Assembly: GCA_003647675.1 (NCBI GenBank)
Contig: QMNH01000067.1
Coordinates: 1 to 5,706, forward strand
From: Candidatus Falkowiibacteriota bacterium
Lineage (GTDB): Bacteria; Patescibacteriota; Patescibacteriia; Patescibacteriales; UBA12075
Length of the DNA stretch: 5,706 nucleotides
Direction of reading: 5' to 3'
This document shows, piece after piece, positions 1 through 5,706 of the stretch. The position numbers and the translations under genes were made by a program. Position 1 is the first letter of the stretch. Each line of letters starts with the position of its first letter. The notes under the pieces were generated by a model that had not been told where the DNA came from, ran no database searches, and saw nothing but the letters and a program-made list of their open reading frames with translations.

Positions 1-3
1 TAT

Positions 4-357
4 ATGAATAATTTTGATTTAGAAGAAAGAACAGCAAGATTTGCAGAAGAAGTTATTGATCTATGTAAAGAAATTAAAATTACACCATTGAACATGAAGA
101 TAATTACACAATTAATTGGATCCAGTGGTTCTATAGGGGCAAATTATTGCGAGGCAAGCGAAGCTGAAAGTAAAAGAGATTTTCGACATAAAATGAGTAT
201 AGCAAAGAAAGAAATTAAGGAAACTAAACACTGGTTAAGGCTTATTGCGAAAACAAATCCGGGAAAGAAAGAAAAAATTAGAATATTATGGAAAGAAGCT
301 CAAGAATTATTGCTTATATTTTCTAAGTCAATTAAAACAAGTAGCAATAAAAAATAA
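4..357 (+). CDS. Four-helix bundle protein (S23 / 23S rRNA intervening-sequence protein family)
   Basis: This is a 117-residue protein of the four-helix bundle family first described from genes inside 23S rRNA intervening sequences. Its biochemical role is not established. Family hallmarks visible are the N-terminal FDLEERTARFA, the central block SSGSIGANYCEASEA (about residues 40-54), the KRDFRHKMSIAKKEIKETKHWL helix region and the C-terminal helix EAQELLLIFSKSIK. The length is typical for the family, so the gene looks complete. The ATG at 4 fits the family N-terminus, but only three upstream bases are in the window, so the ribosome binding site cannot be judged. No rRNA sequence surrounds it, so here it is a free-standing gene. 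It is about 29% G+C by hand count, clearly lower than the helicase gene that follows, which hints at separate ancestry or mobility. The family call is firm; the function is unknown. Confidence 0.88.
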   Translation: MNNFDLEERTARFAEEVIDLCKEIKITPLNMKIITQLIGSSGSIGANYCEASEAESKRDFRHKMSIAKKEIKETKHWLRLIAKTNPGKKEKIRILWKEAQELLLIFSKSIKTSSNKK

Positions 358-390
358 TTGGATATTAGATTGTTGAGTGTTGAATGGATG
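358..390 (+). repeat. Degenerate heptamer-like A/T-rich spacer
   Basis: The spacer between the four-helix bundle gene and the helicase start contains loosely 7-bp periodic words (ttggata, ttagatt, gttgagt, gttgaat), followed by another gttgaat-like word. It is in frame with the helicase but encodes nothing resembling a UvrD N-terminus. It resembles the simple-repeat filler seen at three other sites in this window. The periodicity is imperfect, so this is a weak call. Confidence 0.35.
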
Positions 391-420
391 TTGAATATTG
401 ATAATTTAGAAATTAATTGT

Positions 421-3400
421 ATGGATTTACTTCAAAATTTAAATAAAGAGCAGCTTGCGGCCGTTACCCATAAAGACGGCCCGCTTTTAATTGTGGCCGG
501 CGCCGGCACGGGCAAGACTACGGTAATTACCCAGCGCATCGCTTATCTGATTGAGCAGGGCAAGGTGAAAACTGATGAAATTTTGGCTCTGACTTTTACG
601 GAAAAGGCGGCCGGGGAAATGGAAGAGCGCGTAGACCGCCTGCTGCCGATGGGATATTTGGACTTATGGATTTATACTTTTCACGGTTTTGGCGAACGGA
701 TATTAAAAGAACACGCCCATGAAATCGGACTGTCGGCGGAAAGCCGGCTTTTAAATGAGTTTGAGCAGTGGGCTTTAATTAAAAAAAATCTGGACAAATT
801 CAGCCTTGATTATTATCGGCCGCGGGGCAATCCGACAAAATTTATCCACGCGTTGATTAAGCATTTTTCCCGGCTAAAGGACGAAGACATATCGCCGGCT
901 GAATACCTAAGTTATGCCGATGAGCTGCGTGAGAATTTGGATAATATGCTTACCGGAAGCAAAAAGAAAGGCAGCCGGAATTTTCACCCGTCAAGCGAGT
1001 ACAAGCAATTTTCAATTTCCAATTTTCAAACCGATGATAAAAAAATCGCGGAGCAGGAAATAATACGTATTAACGAGGTGGCTAACGCTTATCATGTTTA
1101 TCAGCAGTTGCTTTTGGATAATGACGCCATGGATTTCGGAGACCTTATTAATTATACTCTCCAGCTTTTCAGAACACGTCCGAAGATTTTAGAGAAATAT
1201 CGCCAGCAATTCAAATATATTTTACTGGATGAGTTCCAGGATACTAATTGGGCGCAATACGAATTAGTGAAACTGTTCTCGGCGCCAAGAAATAATTTGA
1301 CCGTCGTCTGTGACGATGATCAGAGTATTTATAAGTTTAGGGGAGCATCAGTGTCTAATATATTGCAATTTAATAAAGATTACGCAAAAGCCAAACAAAT
1401 TGTACTGTCAAAAAATTACCGCAATACGCAAAATATTCTGGACTTGGCTTATGATTTTATCCAGCTTAACAATCCTAATCGGCTGGAGTGGGAAATGAAC
1501 AAGAAAACAAGAAAACAAGAAAACAAGAAAACAAGAAAAATAAGTATAAACAAAAAATTGATTGCTGAAGAGAAAGGGGAGGGGGAGATAGTTGTAATTA
1601 AAGGTAGTGATGTACATGATGAGATTAGGCAGGTAGTGGAAAAAATTGCTGAGCTTAAGACAGAAGACAAAGATTTAAACTGGAATGACTTTGCTGTTTT
1701 AGTGCGGGCGAACGAGAGCGCGAAAGAAATTTGCGCCACGCTGGAAGTGGCCGGTTTGCCTTACCAGTTTTTGGCCTCGCGCGGACTTTACGTAAAAAGC
1801 GTGATCCTTGATGTTGTTTCATATTTAAAATTATTGGATAATTACCATGAAAACGAAGCTGTGTACCGGGTATTAAATATAGGAATTTTTAAATTCAGCC
1901 GAAAGGAAATAATGGATTTTAATTACATGGCCAGAAAAAAGGCCTGGTCGCTTTATCACGCGGCCAAGGAAGCTAAAAATTATTTCGGCAGCGAGACAGG
2001 CAAAAAGATTGATTTTTTATTTAATTTAATTGTCAAACATACGGCTTTGGCCCGTTATAAAAATATTAGTGAAGTATTTTTGGCTTTTTTGCATGACAGC
2101 GGCTACTTAAAAGCAATTACTAAAGAAAGCGAGCAGGCCAGCCGGGAAAAATTTAGCTATTTAAACCAATTTAAAAGGCGGATAGATAAATTTGAAGCCG
2201 GCAGCGACATAAAAACCACTAAGGTATTTTTAGAAGAGTTAAATAGTGAAATTGAAGCCGGAGAAGAAGGGTCGATCGCGCCTGATATAGAATCAGGTCC
2301 GGAAGCGATAAAAGTAATGACCGCGCACGCAGCCAAGGGATTGGAATTCAAGTATGTTTTTATAACTAGTTTAGTAGATAAGCGTTTTCCGACAATCAGG
2401 CGCTCTGAGAAAATTGAGATTCCTGAAGCTTTAGTTAAGGAAATTCTGCAGGCAGGCGATATGCATATAGAAGAAGAGCGCCGTCTGTTTTATGTGGCCG
2501 TAACCAGGGCTAAAGCCGGAATATTTTTTTCTTGGGCGCCGGACTATGGGGGCAAGCGAAAGAAAAAAGCGTCTCAATTTTTGTTGGAAGCTAATTTGGT
2601 AAAACCGGGGGTTGATAAAACAAAAAAAAGCCAGGCTGAAATATTTTCCAAAGCCAAGCCGAAGCAGAAAGAAGCCGGGAGCGACCAGGTAAAAAATAAA
2701 TTGCCGGCTTATTTTTCTTATACCCAGCTGGCTGCTTTTAATAATTGCCCTTTTCAGTATCGTTTTGCCCATATTTTAAAAGTAGCGCGCAAAAGTAAAT
2801 TTACTTTTAGTTTTGGGCAAACCATGCATTTAACCATGCAAAAATTGTTCATGCTGATTAATGAAAAAAAAGGCCTGGGGCAGGGAAGTTTATTTAAGGA
2901 AGCTTCCGACAAAGACAGTAAGGGGAAAGTAAATATTAGCTTTGATGAAATATTGGAAATTTACAAACAGTCATGGATTGACGACTGGTATGACTGCCCG
3001 GAGCAAAAAGAGGAATACAAAAAACAGGGCCTGGAAAGCCTTAAAGCCTATTTTAATCTGCACAAAGATAATTGGCCCGCGGCTATTTCCTTGGAGCAGG
3101 GCATTAATTTAAAAGTAGGCGGATATCGGATTTTTGGGAAAATTGACCGGATTGACGATTTAGGAGGGGGCAGTATACAGATTGTGGACTATAAAACCGG
3201 CCAACCCAAAACTAAGGACAAGATTAGCAAAGAAGACAAGGAACAGCTGTTAATATATCAATTGGGAGCCGGACAGGCCCTGGATAAAAAAATTAGCAAT
3301 TTGCAATTTTATTATTTGGATAATAATAGCGATGTAAATTTTCTTGGCAGCCAGAAAGATTTGGAAGAAATGGAAGAAAAAATAATTGAGCGCATCAAGG

Positions 3401-3501
3401 CCATTGAGGCAGCGGCTAAGAATAATGATTTTCCCGCCAAGCCAGGCCCGCTTTGTAAGTATTGTGATTTTTTTAATATTTGTGAATACAGGAAGAATTA
3501 G
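421..3501 (+). CDS. UvrD/PcrA-type superfamily 1 helicase fused to a Fe-S PD-(D/E)XK nuclease
   Basis: This 1026-residue protein is an ATP-driven 3'-5' DNA translocase/helicase joined to a RecB/AddB-like nuclease, expected in the cytoplasm in DNA break processing or repair. Helicase motifs in order: Q-motif Gln11; Walker A AGAGTGKT 26-33; Ia LTFTEKAAGEM 57-67; TFHGF 86-90; Walker B LLDEFQDT 268-275; III DDDQSIYKFRGA 298-309; IV KNYR 331-334; V TAHAAKGLEF 634-643; VI EEERRLFYVAVTRAK 684-698. The nuclease shows GKIDRID 906-912, VDYKTG with Asp923 and Lys925, and Gln942. Cys776, Cys1012, Cys1015 and Cys1021 (the last three in a CxxCx5C pattern) match the AddB/Cas4-type 4Fe-4S site. The frame is open from TTG 358, but ATG 421 starts MDLLQNLNKEQ, the usual family N-terminus; neither start has a clear Shine-Dalgarno. 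Two simple repeats are translated inside it. The single-chain layout recalls AdnA/AdnB and AddAB subunits; the exact subfamily is not assigned. Confidence 0.93.
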   Translation: MDLLQNLNKEQLAAVTHKDGPLLIVAGAGTGKTTVITQRIAYLIEQGKVKTDEILALTFTEKAAGEMEERVDRLLPMGYLDLWIYTFHGFGERILKEHAHEIGLSAESRLLNEFEQWALIKKNLDKFSLDYYRPRGNPTKFIHALIKHFSRLKDEDISPAEYLSYADELRENLDNMLTGSKKKGSRNFHPSSEYKQFSISNFQTDDKKIAEQEIIRINEVANAYHVYQQLLLDNDAMDFGDLINYTLQLFRTRPKILEKYRQQFKYILLDEFQDTNWAQYELVKLFSAPRNNLTVVCDDDQSIYKFRGASVSNILQFNKDYAKAKQIVLSKNYRNTQNILDLAYDFIQLNNPNRLEWEMNKKTRKQENKKTRKISINKKLIAEEKGEGEIVVIKGSDVHDEIRQVVEKIAELKTEDKDLNWNDFAVLVRANESAKEICATLEVAGLPYQFLASRGLYVKSVILDVVSYLKLLDNYHENEAVYRVLNIGIFKFSRKEIMDFNYMARKKAWSLYHAAKEAKNYFGSETGKKIDFLFNLIVKHTALARYKNISEVFLAFLHDSGYLKAITKESEQASREKFSYLNQFKRRIDKFEAGSDIKTTKVFLEELNSEIEAGEEGSIAPDIESGPEAIKVMTAHAAKGLEFKYVFITSLVDKRFPTIRRSEKIEIPEALVKEILQAGDMHIEEERRLFYVAVTRAKAGIFFSWAPDYGGKRKKKASQFLLEANLVKPGVDKTKKSQAEIFSKAKPKQKEAGSDQVKNKLPAYFSYTQLAAFNNCPFQYRFAHILKVARKSKFTFSFGQTMHLTMQKLFMLINEKKGLGQGSLFKEASDKDSKGKVNISFDEILEIYKQSWIDDWYDCPEQKEEYKKQGLESLKAYFNLHKDNWPAAISLEQGINLKVGGYRIFGKIDRIDDLGGGSIQIVDYKTGQPKTKDKISKEDKEQLLIYQLGAGQALDKKISNLQFYYLDNNSDVNFLGSQKDLEEMEEKIIERIKAIEAAAKNNDFPAKPGPLCKYCDFFNICEYRKN
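1006..1029 (+). repeat. In-gene heptamer tandem repeat (CAATTTT)
   Basis: Three consecutive 7-bp units (caatttt, caatttc, caatttt) plus a partial caa lie inside the helicase gene. They are translated as about residues 196-203 (QFSISNFQ). The site falls in the 1B region between motif Ic and Walker B, a part of UvrD-family proteins that tolerates length change. The A/T content contrasts with the flanking G+C-rich codons. Confidence 0.7.
1501..1540 (+). repeat. In-gene octamer tandem repeat (AAGAAAAC)
   Basis: Four perfect 8-bp units aagaaaac at 1501-1532 are followed by a fifth with one change (aagaaaaa). Since 8 is not a multiple of 3, the repeat is translated with an 8-residue period (KKTRKQEN, then KKTRKISI; residues 361-376). 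It sits after helicase motif IV, where relatives usually go directly from NNPNRL to a KKL...GEGEI stretch, so it looks like an inserted lysine-rich loop. Loss of one unit would bring TGA at 1566-1568 into frame; gain of one would bring in TAA at 1541-1543. Confidence 0.85.
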
Positions 3502-3514
3502 TATCTAGTAAAAA

Positions 3515-3535
3515 GTATAAAGTATAAAGCATAAA
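3515..3535 (+). repeat. Intergenic heptamer tandem repeat (GTATAAA)
   Basis: Three 7-bp units (gtataaa, gtataaa, gcataaa) lie just after the helicase stop codon at 3499-3501. They form a third simple repeat family in the window, with the same unit length as the in-gene copy at 1006 but a different sequence. No function is evident. Confidence 0.7.
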
Positions 3536-3546
3536 TTGAATTATTT

Positions 3547-3575
3547 TTGTATATTATAGAAAAAAATGTTATAAT
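3547..3575 (+). promoter_or_regulatory. Predicted sigma-70-type promoter for the exported protein gene
   Basis: A -35-like TTGTAT (3547-3552) is followed by a 17-bp spacer and a perfect -10 TATAAT (3570-3575), preceded by TG at 3567-3568 (extended -10). Transcription would start near 3582, leaving a 5' leader of only about 20 nt before the ATG at 3602. No Shine-Dalgarno sequence is visible in that leader (atatcctc precedes the ATG). The surrounding A/T richness makes chance -10 matches common, but the combination of spacing, extended -10 and location is good. Confidence 0.65.
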
Positions 3576-3595
3576 AATTAATAATATTATAACAT
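3566..3595. promoter_or_regulatory. 11-bp perfect inverted repeat over the -10 region
   Basis: The arms atgttataata (3566-3576) and tattataacat (3585-3595) are perfect reverse complements separated by 8 bases. The left arm contains the extended -10 element and the right arm covers the predicted transcription start and leader. This placement would suit an operator for a dimeric repressor. An all-A/T stem without a U-tract argues against a terminator. Operator function is inference only. Confidence 0.4.
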
Positions 3596-3601
3596 ATCCT
3601 C

Positions 3602-5706
3602 ATGCTAAAACTATTTAAAAAAATAGCGAGTTTAAGTTTTAAAAAGCCCCCTTTTAAGATTTTTAATTTGGGGCTTTTATTATTGGCAATCGTGATAATA
3701 TCAAGCTTTTTTTATGTTCATAATTCAAAAGTAAACGCCCAGGCAAATTTAAATATTGACGCTATCGCGGTCCGAGTGCTGTCAAATCCGGATAATTACA
3801 GTGCTTTGCGCTGGTATCGGGAGCAGGGATATGCAGGCTCCCCTCAGTCGTTAATAGTGGACGGATATGAAGCGATTAGGGACAATCGAACAGTGTTTGT
3901 TAACGCGGCCAATGTTAGTGGTTCTACTTTTTTTACAAATATCTACCTAATTTCATATAACCAGGACGCTGAAAGGGCGACGCAGGATATATTTTCTCAG
4001 ATTTTAGCAAACTGGAAATTAAATACTAATTTAATAATCCCGGGAAATTGTGATAAAAGCGCGGGAATTAATTGTTTAATAGATTTGGAGTGTCCGCTGG
4101 GCGAATATTGTTTAAGCGATAAAGCTGAAGTGACCAGAGACACTAGGCGCTTGGCGGATTTGGCTGATATCAGGATTGAACTTAAGGCTTACGCCCAGCC
4201 TCGCGGATATTACCCTAAACTTGAAGCCGGTTCATATTTACGGGGCCGGTCTATTTCCACCTGGCCCAGCTGGGGCGATAAGTTTTCAGGCGACTTGGAT
4301 TATGATTTGCCAATTGATCCGATTAATAGGCTAGGAGACTGCGGCGGTGTTAATTATAACCAAGTAACCTGTTGGGACGAAGTGGCAATGCAGTTTCCAG
4401 GCGTCGATCCGGCTTCCGGCTTGCCGGCCGACAGCCATGTGTATGTGTATAGCGTAGCCGCTGACGGCGCCAGCTTTGACGCGTGCGCGGTTATGGAATC
4501 GGGTTACGATATTAGCGGTAATTGTTCATTCGGCGACGCGGGAAATAATTCGCCCCAAATTGTAAACAGCAATTTTTCCGATGCCTGCCAGGGAGAGCCT
4601 TATAATGCTTATATTGAAGCTTATGACGCCGATAGTGACCCTTTGAGCTGGTCATTCAGCGGTAGTTGGGGTGCGGTTATGGAAAATATTCCTAGTTTTC
4701 CTAATAAAAAAAGAATTTATGCCGCTTCCGCTCCTATCGGTATTGGTAATTTTCAGATTAATATAAGCGACGGCCGGGGCGGTAGCGCCAGCGGCAATTA
4801 CTCCGTTAATGGCGTTGATTGCACGCCGATTTGCACGATTAATTGTTCTACCGAGTCTATCGGTCCGGGTTGCCGTTCCAGTTTGACACATGGGGAGGTC
4901 ATTGGCGGCCAATGCTGCGGCAATGGTTATTGCTATAATTGCCTTTCCGATTACAGTTGGAACGGCTCAATTTGCGAAGCTAATTGTAACGTAAATTGTA
5001 CTACCGGTCCGGGTTGCCGTTCAGCTTTGGCTAATGGGCAGATAGTAGCCGGCGAGTGTTGCGGTGCCGGTAATTGCTACAACTGTCTTCCTGACTACAG
5101 CTGGGACGGCTCAATATGCCAACTGGATTGCGTGTCAACTTGTTCAACCGGTCCCGGTTGCCGTACCGGCCTGGCTAACGGCCAAGTTGTAGCCGGCGAG
5201 TGTTGCGGCGTCGGCAGTTGCTACGAATGTGTTTTGCCCTCTGTTTGGAACGGCTCTGTTTGTTTTACACCTTGCGTAACTAATTGTACTACCGACCCAG
5301 GCTGTCGCACCGGTTTAACTAACGGACAGGTTGTGGCCGGCGAATGTTGCGGTGTTGGTAGCTGCTATAATTGTTTACCTGGATACAGCTGGGACGGATC
5401 AAGCTGTCAGCCGAATTGTGTTATAAATTGCGTCTCGCCTTTCGGCTGCCGTACAACACAGCCGTCTAATTCACAAATTGTAGCCGGTGAATGCTGTGGA
5501 AGTGGGCAATGCTATGGCTGCGCTGACGGTTATAGCTGGGACGGCTCCTCCTGTCAGCCGAATTGCGTTCTTAATTGTACTACTGGTCCTGGTTGCCGCG
5601 CAAGTTTAAGTAATGGCCAGGTTGTGGCCGGCGAATGCTGCGGCACAGGCCAATGCTATGACTGTGCTACGGGCTATAGCTGGGACGGATCAAGCTGTCA
5701 GCCGAA
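3602..5706 (+). CDS. Exported multidomain protein with Ig/cadherin-like domain and Cys-rich tandem repeats (3' end outside window)
   Basis: The frame is open from ATG 3602 to the window edge (701 codons plus 2 bases), so the C-terminus is missing. Residues 1-46 are a signal peptide: a lysine-rich start, a hydrophobic core at about 20-39 and a signal peptidase I-type site VNA|QA after Ala46. Residues 50-145 are a mixed region (SALRWYREQGYAGSPQSL, DGYEAIRDNRTVFVNAANV) that I associate with secreted proteins of Parcubacteria-like genomes. Then come a cysteine cluster (C150, C158, C164, C170; INCLIDLECPLGEYC) and a pseudopilin-like stretch, about 177-300 (RDTRRLADLADIRIELKAY, GYYP, LPIDPINRLGDC, CAVMESGY). 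Residues 315-405 look Ig/cadherin-like (EAYDADSDPLSWSF, ISDGRGGSASGNYSV). From Cys411 on there are six cysteine-rich repeats. It has its own promoter. A surface, matrix or host-contact role is plausible; no enzymatic motif is seen. Confidence 0.88.
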   Translation, partial: MLKLFKKIASLSFKKPPFKIFNLGLLLLAIVIISSFFYVHNSKVNAQANLNIDAIAVRVLSNPDNYSALRWYREQGYAGSPQSLIVDGYEAIRDNRTVFVNAANVSGSTFFTNIYLISYNQDAERATQDIFSQILANWKLNTNLIIPGNCDKSAGINCLIDLECPLGEYCLSDKAEVTRDTRRLADLADIRIELKAYAQPRGYYPKLEAGSYLRGRSISTWPSWGDKFSGDLDYDLPIDPINRLGDCGGVNYNQVTCWDEVAMQFPGVDPASGLPADSHVYVYSVAADGASFDACAVMESGYDISGNCSFGDAGNNSPQIVNSNFSDACQGEPYNAYIEAYDADSDPLSWSFSGSWGAVMENIPSFPNKKRIYAASAPIGIGNFQINISDGRGGSASGNYSVNGVDCTPICTINCSTESIGPGCRSSLTHGEVIGGQCCGNGYCYNCLSDYSWNGSICEANCNVNCTTGPGCRSALANGQIVAGECCGAGNCYNCLPDYSWDGSICQLDCVSTCSTGPGCRTGLANGQVVAGECCGVGSCYECVLPSVWNGSVCFTPCVTNCTTDPGCRTGLTNGQVVAGECCGVGSCYNCLPGYSWDGSSCQPNCVINCVSPFGCRTTQPSNSQIVAGECCGSGQCYGCADGYSWDGSSCQPNCVLNCTTGPGCRASLSNGQVVAGECCGTGQCYDCATGYSWDGSSCQP
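3642..3678 (+). terminator. Terminator-like hairpin inside the signal-peptide coding region
   Basis: AAAAGCCCC (3642-3650) pairs perfectly with GGGGCTTTT (3670-3678) across a 19-base loop, and the right arm runs into a T-rich stretch (TTTTATTATT). It looks like an intrinsic terminator but lies at about codons 14-26 of the exported protein, between the lysine-rich start and the hydrophobic core. It might end helicase read-through, attenuate the exported gene, or be a coincidence of Lys-Pro and Leu codons. The long loop and interrupted U-tract weaken the call. Confidence 0.4.
4832..5706 (+). repeat. Six tandem ~144-bp coding repeats (48-residue, 8-cysteine units)
   Basis: Units start at 4832, 4985, 5129, 5273, 5417 and 5564, with lengths of 51, 48, 48, 48, 49 and 48 residues; the last is cut one base short by the window end. 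The consensus cysteine spacing is C-x3-C-x5-C-x13-CC-x4-C-x2-C-x10-C, with x3 to the next unit. Conserved segments include GPGCR, NGQVVAGECCG, CYxC and GYSWDGSSC. All eight cysteines are kept in every unit, as expected for four disulfides per repeat. Length changes are in whole codons, which shows selection on the protein. The GYxWDGxxC end resembles EGF-like or TIL-like endings, but the full spacing matches no family I can name. Confidence 0.92.

Noticed and set aside
4..357. A 23S rRNA intervening sequence
   Set aside because: No rRNA sequence flanks the gene; the next gene is a protein-coding helicase.
358..420. Upstream extension of the helicase from TTG 358 or ATG 388
   Set aside because: The added residues are translated from degenerate repeat-like spacer, show no UvrD-family similarity, and the family N-terminus begins at the ATG at 421.
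1310..1498. Short + strand open frame in another phase
   Set aside because: It overlaps helicase motifs III and IV, which are clearly read in the main frame.
1408..1739. Overlapping open frames on the minus strand
   Set aside because: They are antisense to the helicase gene, rich in Phe/Leu/Ser as expected for the complement of Lys/Glu-rich codons, and partly arise from the AAGAAAAC repeat.
2157..2772. Two further minus-strand open frames
   Set aside because: They lie opposite conserved helicase motifs V and VI and adjacent coding sequence; no domain or start signal supports them.
3566..3595. Intrinsic terminator of the helicase gene
   Set aside because: The stem is nearly all A/T and is not followed by a T-tract; it coincides with a promoter element.
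4652..4912. Minus-strand open frame of 86 residues
   Set aside because: It is antisense to the Ig-like domain and first cysteine-rich unit, and its low-complexity Ala/Asn/Thr/Arg composition looks like a shadow.
4832..5706. CRISPR array or non-coding satellite
   Set aside because: Units of about 144 bp have no repeat-spacer structure; the frame is kept, length changes are whole codons, and the cysteines are conserved.

Overview
The window looks like a chromosomal piece of a Candidate Phyla Radiation (Patescibacteria) bacterium, probably from the Parcubacteria side. This is a judgement from gene content and style, not a database match. Three things point that way: a four-helix bundle (S23/23S-IVS-type) protein, a secreted protein whose N-terminal layout I associate with this group, and short A/T-rich heptamer or octamer tandem repeats in gaps and inside a gene. 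The standard genetic code fits: tryptophan is TGG, and TGA is not used as a sense codon in any of the three genes.

All recognised genes are on the + strand. Positions 4-357 encode a small four-helix bundle protein that is much more A/T-rich (about 29% G+C by hand count) than its neighbours. Positions 421-3501 encode a 1026-residue UvrD/PcrA-type helicase fused to a C-terminal Fe-S PD-(D/E)XK nuclease. Its reading frame is open back to 358, but the family N-terminus begins at the ATG at 421. Two short tandem repeats are translated inside this gene: a 7-bp unit at 1006-1029 and an 8-bp unit at 1501-1540.

The 100-bp gap at 3502-3601 holds a third tandem repeat, a well-formed promoter (TTGTAT, 17 bp, TATAAT with an extended -10 TG) and an 11-bp inverted repeat over the -10 region. 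From 3602 to the window end runs a 701-codon incomplete gene for an exported protein. It has a signal peptide, a conserved-looking N-terminal region, a pseudopilin-like segment, an Ig/cadherin-like domain, and at least six tandem cysteine-rich repeats of about 48 residues with eight cysteines each. A terminator-like hairpin lies inside its signal-peptide coding region.

The genes do not form an obvious pathway. The helicase-nuclease is a DNA end-processing or repair enzyme, and the exported protein has its own promoter and a surface or extracellular role. The most interesting points are the cysteine-rich repeat array and the tandem repeats inside the helicase gene; gain or loss of one 8-bp unit there would truncate the enzyme. 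No tRNA, rRNA, CRISPR array or transposase was seen.
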